The position numbers were made by a program, and so were the translations under genes. Of a stretch of DNA of 64,000 bases, positions 46,755 to 55,130 are shown piece by piece (the stretch's first letter is position 1; each line of letters opens with the position of its first letter). The stretch is from Bacteroides pyogenes (lineage in GTDB: Bacteria; Bacteroidota; Bacteroidia; Bacteroidales; Bacteroidaceae): NCBI RefSeq assembly GCF_014196225.1, contig NZ_JACIDI010000008.1, positions 87,699 through 151,698 on the forward strand, written 5' to 3'. Under the pieces are notes generated by a model. The model worked only from the letters and a program-made list of their open reading frames with translations, searched no databases and had not been told where the DNA came from.

Positions 46755-47438
46755 ATGGCAGAACAAAAGAATCAGAACGAGCATCTGAACGTAGAAGATG
46801 CCCTGACACAATCGGAAGCGTTTCTTATCAAGTACAAAAAGGCAATTATCGGTGGTGTGGCTGCTATCATTATCATCGTGGCAGGCATCATCATGTATAA
46901 GAACCTGTATGCCGAACCCCGCGAAGAAAAAGCGCAGGCAGCTCTTTTCAAGGGACAGGAATATTTCGAACAAGATGCTTACGAGCAGGCTTTAAACGGC
47001 GACAGCATCGGTTTCACAGGTTTTCTGAAAGTAGCCGACGAGTATAGCGGTACGAAGGCCGCCAATCTGGCCAAAGGATATGCCGGCATCTGCTACGCGC
47101 AATTGGGCAAATACGATGAAGCCATCAAAATGCTCGACAGCTTCAACGGCAAAGATCAAATGGTAGCTCCCGCTATCCTCGGAGCCACAGGCAATTGCTA
47201 CGCACAGCTCGGACAGCTCGACAAGGCTGCGTCTACGCTACTTGCTGCGGCCGATAAAGCCGACAACAACACGCTCAGTCCCATCTTCCTGATGCAAGCC
47301 GGAGAGATTCTGGTGAAACAAGGCAAATACGACGATGCCATAAAAGCGTATACCAAAGTAAAGGAAAAATACTTCCAGTCTTATCAGGCAATGGATATCG
47401 ACAAATACATCGAACGGGCCAAATTGATGAAGAAATAA
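46755..47438 (+). CDS. Membrane-anchored TPR protein (YfgM-like)
   Basis: A 227-residue protein with a short cytoplasmic N-terminus, one membrane helix (about 32-48, IIGGVAAIIIIVAGIIMY) and a periplasmic run of about four TPR units (for example LAKGYAGICYAQLGKYDEAIKML and PAILGATGNCYAQLGQLDKAA). The layout matches YfgM-type proteins, which associate with the Sec translocon and periplasmic chaperones in E. coli; that function is only inferred here. It precedes ribH but is separated from it by a terminator. Confidence 0.86.
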   Translation: MAEQKNQNEHLNVEDALTQSEAFLIKYKKAIIGGVAAIIIIVAGIIMYKNLYAEPREEKAQAALFKGQEYFEQDAYEQALNGDSIGFTGFLKVADEYSGTKAANLAKGYAGICYAQLGKYDEAIKMLDSFNGKDQMVAPAILGATGNCYAQLGQLDKAASTLLAAADKADNNTLSPIFLMQAGEILVKQGKYDDAIKAYTKVKEKYFQSYQAMDIDKYIERAKLMKK

Positions 47439-47461
47439 TTTTTTCATTCGATACAACACCA

Positions 47462-47511
47462 ACGAGGGAGATAAAAACATCGGATTGTCGCCCTCGTTTC
47501 TTGTTTTTCAG
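47462..47511 (+). terminator. Probable terminator between the TPR gene and ribH
   Basis: ACGAGGG and CCCTCGT arms (22-base loop) followed by a T-rich tail including five consecutive Ts. Confidence 0.6.
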
Positions 47512-47609
47512 AGAACGGTTTCCTCTGCGGCATTATCCGGCAGAGAAACTCCCCCACCCCTCAGGCTTATATTTTAAAACAACACCACTTTCACTCAAGA
47601 AAACGTATT

Positions 47610-48104
47610 ATGGCAACAGCTTATCACAACTTGTCCGAGTATGATTTCAATTCTGTACCGAATGCCGAAAGCATGAAGTTCGGAATCGTTGTCTCGGAAT
47701 GGAACTTCAATATCACCGGAGCTTTATTAAAAGGTGCGGTGGACACGCTCAGGAAGCATGGAGCTAAAGAAGAAAACATCTTGGTTAAAACCGTGCCGGG
47801 GAGCTTCGAACTGACCTTCGGCGCCAGCCAAATGACAGAGTGCTGCGATGTCGATGCCGTCATAGCCATCGGATGTGTAGTAAAAGGCGATACTCCGCAT
47901 TTCGATTACGTGTGCATGGGAGCCACTCAAGGAATTACGCAACTGAACGCAACGAGCGACATCCCGGTGATTTACGGTTTGATCACCACCAACACGATGC
48001 AGCAGGCAGAAGACCGTGCAGGAGGCAAATTGGGCAATAAAGGCGATGAATGCGCAATTACAGCGATAAAAATGATCGATTTTTTTTGGAGTTTAAATAA
48101 ATAG
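47610..48104 (+). CDS. ribH: 6,7-dimethyl-8-ribityllumazine synthase
   Basis: Penultimate step of riboflavin synthesis. The 164-residue protein is of usual length and has the family landmarks: [59 protein letters not shown] with the catalytic His, and [27 protein letters not shown]. It is the only riboflavin gene in the window. No FMN riboswitch is visible upstream. The -33 element of the tRNA promoter lies inside its last codons. Confidence 0.96.
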   Translation: MATAYHNLSEYDFNSVPNAESMKFGIVVSEWNFNITGALLKGAVDTLRKHGAKEENILVKTVPGSFELTFGASQMTECCDVDAVIAIGCVVKGDTPHFDYVCMGATQGITQLNATSDIPVIYGLITTNTMQQAEDRAGGKLGNKGDECAITAIKMIDFFWSLNK

Positions 48105-48115
48105 TCGTATCTTTG
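48085..48115 (+). promoter_or_regulatory. Promoter of the tRNA-Tyr/tRNA-Gly unit
   Basis: TTTG (48085-48088) and TATCTTTG (48108-48115) separated by 19 bases, an exact consensus promoter. The -33 element lies within the 3' end of ribH. The start of transcription should be near 48121, about 34 bases before tRNA-Tyr. Confidence 0.8.
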
Positions 48116-48154
48116 CACCGCAATTGGGAAACAAACTTTCTCATAAGCAATAAA

Positions 48155-48237
48155 GGGCAAATACCAGAGTGGCCAAATGGGGCAGACTGTAAATCTGCTG
48201 GCTTACGCCTTCGGTGGTTCGAATCCATCTTTGCCCA
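48155..48237 (+). tRNA. tRNA-Tyr (anticodon GTA)
   Basis: An 83-base class II tRNA with a GGGCAAA/TTTGCCC acceptor stem, anticodon loop CTGTAAA reading GTA, a long variable arm (GCTTACGCCTTCGG region) and a GGTTCGAATCC T-arm. CCA is not encoded; the next bases are CTA. Confidence 0.96.
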
Positions 48238-48246
48238 CTAAAAAAC

Positions 48247-48319
48247 GCGGAAGTAGCTCAGTTGATAGAGCATTAGCCTTCCAAGCTGAGGGTCGCGGGT
48301 TTGAGTCCCGTCTTCCGCT
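48247..48319 (+). tRNA. tRNA-Gly (anticodon TCC)
   Basis: A 73-base tRNA with GCGGAAG/CTTCCGC acceptor arms, anticodon loop CTTCCAA (TCC), and T-arm GGGTTTGAGTCCC. It begins 9 bases after tRNA-Tyr and shares its promoter and terminator. CCA is not encoded. Confidence 0.96.
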
Positions 48320-48325
48320 CTCCGA

Positions 48326-48357
48326 AGAGAATCTGAGAAATTGGATTCTCTTTTTTT
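48326..48357 (+). terminator. Terminator of the tRNA unit
   Basis: AGAGAATC and GATTCTCT form a perfect 8-bp stem followed by seven Ts. Confidence 0.85.
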
Positions 48358-48384
48358 ATATAACAACACTTTTTATCCGGCATC

Positions 48385-49644
48385 ATGAAAAACGACACGA
48401 ATCCGAAACATGTTCTCCGTCTGTCCCATCCTCCCATACCAACCGTGCGCATCGGATTTATCGGATTAGGGAACAGAGGATTGCTTACATTGCAACGTTA
48501 TCTGCAAATAGAGGGCGTGGAGATAAAAGCCCTGTGCGAGATTCGCGAAGGAAACCTGAGCAAAGCGCAGCGCATACTTGCAGAGAACAACCGCCCGAAG
48601 GCTGTCGGGTATGCCGGTACGGAAGGATGGAAGCGGCTATGCGAAGAAGCCGATCTGGACATCGTATTCATTTGTACCGACTGGCTTACACATACCCCCA
48701 TAGCAGTATACGCCATGCTCCACGGGAAGCATGTGGCGATTGAAGTTCCCGCCGCGATGAGTGTGGCAGAATGCTGGGAGTTGGTCGACACGGCCGAGAA
48801 GACCCGCAGGCACTGCATGATGCTTGAGAACTGCTGCTACGATCCCTTCGCGCTCATGACCCTGAACATGGAACAACAGGGAGTGTTCGGCGAAATCATG
48901 CATGTGGAAGGAGCTTACATACACGACTTGCGCGAACTGTATTTCACCGATGAAAGCGAAGGAGGCTACCACAACCACTGGGGAAAGAAGTACAGCATCG
49001 AGCACACCGGAAACCCCTATCCCACGCACGGACTGGGACCTCTCTGCCAATTACTGCATATCCACCGGGCCGACCGCATGGAGTTTCTTGTTTCTCTATC
49101 CACCCGTCAGGCGGGAATGAGCGCATATGCAGCCCGCCGCTTCGGAAGCGACTCTCCCGAAGCACGGCAGAAGTATCTGTTGGGCGACGTGAACACAACC
49201 CTCATCCAAACGCAAAAGAAGAAAAGCATTATGTTGCAATACGATGTCGTCACCCCGCGTCCTTACAGCCGCCTGCATACCGTATGCGGCACATCGGCTT
49301 TCGCACAGAAATATCCTGCGCCGTGCATCACATTAGACCCGGAAGGCTCCTCTCCCCTCGAAGGGAAAGCGCTCGAAGAGTTCATCGAACGCTACCGGCA
49401 TCCGTTTGCCGCCACCATTGGCGCAGAAGCAAAACAAAAAGGAATCGCCAATGAAATGAATTACATGATGGACTACCGGCTCATCTATTGCCTGCGCAAC
49501 GGATTGCCTTTGGATATGGATGTGTATGATGCCGCCGAATGGTCGTGCATAACCGAACTGAGCGAACAATCGGTACTGCAAGGAAGCATTCCCGTAGCAA
49601 TTCCCGACTTCACGCGTGGCGCCATTGGGCCCGACAACCCATAA
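48385..49644 (+). CDS. Gfo/Idh/MocA family oxidoreductase (GH109-like)
   Basis: A 419-residue NAD-binding protein. The N-terminal Rossmann motif is [48 protein letters not shown] follows; and the catalytic-type segment [30 protein letters not shown] matches the HGLGP region of GH109 alpha-N-acetylgalactosaminidases, which use a NAD-dependent mechanism. There is no signal peptide or Tat signal, unlike many exported GH109 enzymes, so a cytoplasmic location is expected. The sugar substrate is inferred. It begins 28 bases after the tRNA terminator, and no clear promoter box separates them. Confidence 0.85.
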   Translation: MKNDTNPKHVLRLSHPPIPTVRIGFIGLGNRGLLTLQRYLQIEGVEIKALCEIREGNLSKAQRILAENNRPKAVGYAGTEGWKRLCEEADLDIVFICTDWLTHTPIAVYAMLHGKHVAIEVPAAMSVAECWELVDTAEKTRRHCMMLENCCYDPFALMTLNMEQQGVFGEIMHVEGAYIHDLRELYFTDESEGGYHNHWGKKYSIEHTGNPYPTHGLGPLCQLLHIHRADRMEFLVSLSTRQAGMSAYAARRFGSDSPEARQKYLLGDVNTTLIQTQKKKSIMLQYDVVTPRPYSRLHTVCGTSAFAQKYPAPCITLDPEGSSPLEGKALEEFIERYRHPFAATIGAEAKQKGIANEMNYMMDYRLIYCLRNGLPLDMDVYDAAEWSCITELSEQSVLQGSIPVAIPDFTRGAIGPDNP

Positions 49645-50086
49645 ATCATTACACAAAGATCAAGGATTTGCTTCTTGCACAGGGAGGTCTGTTTACCCGT
49701 ATACAAACAGAATAAAGAGGGGCAGATGCTTTTCTCGCAAAAGAACAGACGGCACGCCCTAAAGCAAGTATCCGCAGCATAAATTCTTTCACACCGAAGC
49801 AAACGGAAAGAGTGTCGGCCTCAAATAAAAGAGCACTAACCGAAGACAACCATACCTGCGAATAAACCGAAAAAAGTCGACTCAAAACATTAAAGCACAT
49901 ACTCTTACTCGTTATTGTTTGATATTTTTAAAGTCAACCTAAATAGCAATTAGCGAAAACGAGCGTCAACTTCTAATAAAAATAAGTATTAACTGAGTCA
50001 ACCGACTTTGAAAATAAGCCGTAAAGTGGTCAACTCAAAACATTAAACCACACCACTCAAAACATTAAACCACAAAGTTCATTCAG

Positions 50087-50174
50087 TTTCCCATTGATGA
50101 AACAAAAGTTTCCCACCGGGGAAACTTTATTTTCCCTTCGGGGAAACTTTTGTTTCCCCAGTGGGAAACTAATC
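50087..50174. repeat. Four tandem 22-bp units of the GGGAAAC family
   Basis: Units start at 50087, 50109, 50131 and 50153. Three have TTTCCC and GGGGAAAC (or GGGAAAC) arms; the first has diverged to TTTCCCATTGATGAAAC. They match the array at 24150-24237. Confidence 0.85.
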
Positions 50175-50496
50175 GGAATATGCGTCTTTCCCGCGGTGTC
50201 GATATATACACCCCAGCATCGACAGGGATTCTCCTTTCAAAAACTGTCGCAGAAAAAACAGGTTAGATGTAGAGACAGCTAATTATATGGCGTATTTATA
50301 CTAAGTAATGCCTTAAAAACCAAGCAGTCTCACATTCAATATGCCTCCGGCTTACGAGTCAATCAGCCTCGCAACAGAATTATTATTTTCGGTATTATAT
50401 ACACTCTTATACCAGCAGCAGATCTTCGGACTGTAACGTATCTGCCAATCCGGATGAAAAGAGCCTACTCCCCACATTATATAAAGGGCATCAACC

Positions 50497-50886
50497 TCAA
50501 TAAAAAAGTATCAGCCAAGCATACCGATCGTTTCCATTGATGAAATATAACTGTAGCAGCTTCAGTAAAAAAGCATCAGCCAAGCATACCAATCGCTTCC
50601 ATTGATGAAATATAACTGTAGCAGCTTCAATAAAAAAGCATCAGCCAAGCATACCGATCGTTTCCATTAATGAAATATAACTGTAGCAGCTTCAATAAAA
50701 AAGCATCAGCCAAGCATACCGATCGTTTCCATTGATGAAATATAACTGTAGCAGCTTCAATAAAAAAGCATCAGCCAAGCATACCGATCGCTTCCATTGA
50801 TGAAATATAACTGTAGCAGCTTCAGTAAAAAAGCATCAGCCAAGCATACCGATCGCTTCCATTGATGAAATATAACTGTAGCAGCT
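50497..50886. repeat. Minisatellite: six 65-bp direct repeats
   Basis: The CATCAGCCAAGCATACC-type core recurs at 50511, 50576, 50641, 50706, 50771 and 50836, always 65 bases apart. Copies differ at only a few sites (A/G before the ACCGATCG core, C/T in CGCTTCC, one ATTAATG for ATTGATG). A seventh copy decays after about 15 bases. Because 65 is not a multiple of three, and stops occur in the units, it is not coding. Confidence 0.93.
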
Positions 50887-51283
50887 TCAGTAAAAGAGTA
50901 TAGACCTCAATAAAAGAAAAGAGCGTCAATCTCAAATGAAAATAACATTAATCGGAACTCCCCCGCTTCGAATAAGTAAGATAGAGAAAGGTCAACCGAA
51001 GAGGCTAAACACACAAACTATATGAGACTCTCATAAAGTGAAAAAAGCATTTCACCCAATGAAAGAAAGTGTGCCTCTTAATGCAACAACTTACTCAAAA
51101 CCATGATTATCCACAGAGTGTGTAAGTATATTGCCCAATGAGCCGATCATCATTCGCTTCAAGGAGAATAGGGCACAACAGCCTTCAGAACTTTTCATCT
51201 TACAAATACGGCATAAGTACGGAATAATGTTAAACTATAATAAATCGGCTCTTTCCCGAAAAGGTGGCTAACTATAGTTATTG

Positions 51284-51291
51284 TATCTTTG
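51284..51291 (+). promoter_or_regulatory. -7 promoter box for the cardiolipin synthase-like gene
   Basis: TATCTTTG, 33 bases before the start codon at 51324. Confidence 0.6.
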
Positions 51292-51323
51292 CATCTTTGT
51301 AAACCAAAGCAAGGAGAAACGTT

Positions 51324-52592
51324 TTGAAGCCACGTATACTATCATTTGTTTTATTCTTAATCCTGTCCTTATCTTACAGCCGGGCAGATGTTATCGATAG
51401 TTTAATGGCGATTCGCAGGGACTCTATCAATTTGACCAGCGACTCTCTGACGCTTCGTTTCCTGTCCCAATCCGGCATTCCTATTAGCAATAACAATAAA
51501 ATCAAGCTGCTAAAAAGCGGACATGAAAAATTCGTTGATCTGTTTGAAGTCATTGAAGGAGCCCGGCATCACATTCATCTGGAATATTTCAACTTTCGAA
51601 ATGACTCTATCGCCAATGAACTGTTTAAGTTGCTGGCCCAAAAAGCCAAAGAGGGTGTGGAGGTGCGCGCGATGTTCGATGCTTTCGGCAATTGGTCCAA
51701 CAATCGCCCGCTCAAGAAAAAGCATCTCAAGAAAATACGTCAGCAAGGAATTGAAATAGTGAAATTCGATCCGTTTACATTTCCCTACATCAACCATGCA
51801 GCGCACCGCGATCATCGTAAAATAGCAATTATCGACGGAAAGGTTGCCTATACAGGAGGGATGAATATAGCCGACTACTACATTAAAGGACTCCCGAAAA
51901 TCGGGACATGGCGCGACATGCACATCCGCATTGAAGGAGATGCCGTAGATGAACTGCAAAAGATTTTCTTGGCAATCTGGAACAAACAAACCAAACAAAA
52001 CATCGGCGGACCGGCTTATTTCCCCCGTCACAAAGAGAACGACAGCATAGTGGTTGCCATCGTCGACCGTACTCCCAAGAAGAGCAACCGTATGTTGAGT
52101 CACGCCTACGCCGTAAGCATCTATGCCGCACAAAAGAACGTACACATCGTAAACCCTTATTTTGTTCCGACCTCCTCCATCAACAAAGCAATAAAAAGAA
52201 CCATCGATCGGGGAGTAAACGTTTCCATTATGGTTTCTACCGCAGCGGACATCCCTTTCACCCCCGAAGCTGCACTCTACAAACTCCATAAGTTGATGAA
52301 AAGAGGAGCAACCGTTTATATGTACAATGGCGGATTCCACCACTCTAAAATCATGATGGTGGACGACCTTTTCTGCACAGTCGGCACGGCCAATCTCAAC
52401 AGCCGCAGCCTGCGCTATGATTACGAAACGAACGCGTTCATTTTCGACAAACAAGTCACAGGCGAATTAAACAATATTTTCCGGGCGGACATCGGACAAT
52501 GCACGGAGATGACGCCTGAATTCTGGAAGAAACGCTCTCCATGGAAAAAGTTTGTAGGCTGGTTTGCCAACTTGTTTACTCCTTTTTTGTAA
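51324..52592 (+). CDS. Phospholipase D / cardiolipin synthase family protein
   Basis: A 422-residue protein with two HKD motifs (HxKxxxxD): H164-K166-D171 in DHRKIAIIDG and H340-K342-D347 in HHSKIMMVDD. These form the paired active site that transfers phosphatidyl groups (cardiolipin synthesis) or hydrolyses phosphodiesters. Instead of the usual two N-terminal membrane helices it has a cleavable-looking signal peptide (about 1-20, ending SRA), so it appears to be exported. The start is the TTG at 51324: it follows AAGGAG by 7 bases, unusually strong for this genome, and the first ATG (codon 28) would remove the signal. Its last codons form part of the first CRISPR repeat promoter. Confidence 0.88.
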   Translation: MKPRILSFVLFLILSLSYSRADVIDSLMAIRRDSINLTSDSLTLRFLSQSGIPISNNNKIKLLKSGHEKFVDLFEVIEGARHHIHLEYFNFRNDSIANELFKLLAQKAKEGVEVRAMFDAFGNWSNNRPLKKKHLKKIRQQGIEIVKFDPFTFPYINHAAHRDHRKIAIIDGKVAYTGGMNIADYYIKGLPKIGTWRDMHIRIEGDAVDELQKIFLAIWNKQTKQNIGGPAYFPRHKENDSIVVAIVDRTPKKSNRMLSHAYAVSIYAAQKNVHIVNPYFVPTSSINKAIKRTIDRGVNVSIMVSTAADIPFTPEAALYKLHKLMKRGATVYMYNGGFHHSKIMMVDDLFCTVGTANLNSRSLRYDYETNAFIFDKQVTGELNNIFRADIGQCTEMTPEFWKKRSPWKKFVGWFANLFTPFL

Positions 52593-52618
52593 TTATCCCG
52601 GCCGATTTAGTATCTTTG
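52586..52618 (+). promoter_or_regulatory. Likely first promoter of the CRISPR array
   Basis: TTTG (52586-52589, within the final codons of the upstream gene) and TATCTTTG (52611-52618, in the degenerate first repeat) are 21 bases apart, giving a fuller promoter than the intact repeats, which have GCTG at the -33 position. Confidence 0.5.
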
Positions 52619-53707
52619 AGCCATTGAGTACAGCACTCATTTTTTATTACAAAGATGGATCGAGCTGTGATTTACTTTCAATTTAGTATCTTTGAGCCAT
52701 TGAGTACAGCACCTTCTGCATGAAGTTCCATTATCGCCGGCTGTGATTTACTTTCAATTTAGTATCTTTGAGCCATTGAGTACAGCGAAAACGCGGAAAC
52801 GACCGAATTGTCCGCCGCTGTGATTTACTTTCAATTTAGTATCTTTGAGCCATTGAGTACAGCCAATGGAGGATGAAGAACGTTTTCAAGAACGCTGTGA
52901 TTTACTTTCAATTTAGTATCTTTGAGCCATTGAGTACAGCTAGCGTTTTTTCAGATTTTCAACAAAAATAGCTGTGATTTACTTTCAATTTAGTATCTTT
53001 GAGCCATTGAGTACAGCCATTGACCCGGGCTGTACGCGTCATGTCCGGCTGTGATTTACTTTCAATTTAGTATCTTTGAGCCATTGAGTACAGCGTGACA
53101 CGATAAAGACTACCGAAGAAATTAGCTGTGATTTACTTTCAATTTAGTATCTTTGAGCCATTGAGTACAGCATTCAGCTTACGAACAGATTACAGACTAT
53201 GCTGTGATTTACTTTCAATTTAGTATCTTTGAGCCATTGAGTACAGCTTATTCGCTCCTCAGGTACATAGAAACCTTGCTGTGATTTACTTTCAATTTAG
53301 TATCTTTGAGCCATTGAGTACAGCCCTTCAATGTAAATGGCATGAGCGATAGCGCTGTGATTTACTTTCAATTTAGTATCTTTGAGCCATTGAGTACAGC
53401 TTAAAAACTCTATTGCTTCTCTTTTTGTATGCTGTGATTTACTTTCAATTTAGTATCTTTGAGCCATTGAGTACAGCATTAAAAAGAGAATTCACCAGAG
53501 TATAAGTGCTGTGATTTACTTTCAATTTAGTATCTTTGAGCCATTGAGTACAGCAACGAATTGGAGAAGAAAACGACGTTGTTGCTGTGATTTACTTTCA
53601 ATTTAGTATCTTTGAGCCATTGAGTACAGCCTCCCACCAAAATGAATATGTCAGGTTAAAGCTGTGATTTACTTTCAATTTAGTATCTTTGAGCCATTGA
53701 GTACAGC
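52588..53707 (+). CRISPR. Type II-C CRISPR array: 15 repeats of 47 bp, 14 spacers of 29-30 bp
   Basis: Fourteen identical 47-bp repeats begin at 52664, 52740, 52817, 52894, 52971, 53048, 53125, 53201, 53278, 53354, 53431, 53508, 53584 and 53661. A fifteenth, at 52588-52634, keeps only repeat positions 18-47. Repeats start GCTGTGATTTAC and end GAGTACAGC. Plus is the transcribed strand: repeat positions 3-24 pair with the tracrRNA anti-repeat, and positions 24-31 are TATCTTTG, a promoter box, in every repeat. Spacer origins are unknown. The erosion at the 52588 end suggests that it is the old end, with new spacers entering near cas2. Confidence 0.98.
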
Positions 53708-53782
53708 TGAATCAGAGTAGAGAACTAATAATCAACAAATTAACAAGACTATTAGAATAAGAAAAACCTACTCATTAACAAT
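53708..53782. other. AT-rich flank of the array next to cas2 (candidate leader)
   Basis: Seventy-five AT-rich bases between the last intact repeat and the terminator. Because the opposite end of the array carries the degenerate repeat, this side is the likely site of spacer insertion. No direct mark of a leader is visible. Confidence 0.35.
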
Positions 53783-53812
53783 AAAAAATCCCGTGTTAGT
53801 ACGGGATTTTTT
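53783..53812. terminator. Bidirectional terminator between CRISPR array and cas2
   Basis: A perfect 12-bp inverted repeat: an A6 run and TCCCGT on one arm, ACGGGA and a T6 run on the other, with a 6-base loop. It ends 3 bases before the cas2 stop (minus strand) and follows the array (plus strand), so it can end both convergent transcripts. Confidence 0.9.
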
Positions 53813-53815
53813 ATT

Positions 53816-55080
<1,265 letters not shown>

Positions 55081-55130
55081 CTCTCTCTTTTATCTATATC
55101 GTCTGATAATATAAGTTCTCTCTGAAAGAA

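Larger units (their letters stand above)
49645..51283. repeat. 1.6 kb gap rich in tandem and dispersed repeats
   Basis: No coding frame is credible. It contains three copies of a 19-base element starting CTCAAAACATTAAA (49881, 50034, 50056; the last two 22 bases apart), one copy of a 33-base sequence also found at 63873, the GGGAAAC 22-bp array (50087-50174) and a 65-bp minisatellite (50497-50886). The rest is AT-rich with no feature I can support. Confidence 0.75.

Noticed and set aside
50094..50282. 62-codon frame across the 22-bp repeats
   Set aside because: Its sequence is translated repeat, with no promoter or family features.
50497..50886. CRISPR array with 65-bp period
   Set aside because: The whole 65-bp unit is conserved; there are no variable spacers.
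51510..52454. 314-codon frame antisense to the cardiolipin synthase-like gene
   Set aside because: The sense strand has intact HKD motifs, signal peptide, promoter and ribosome site.
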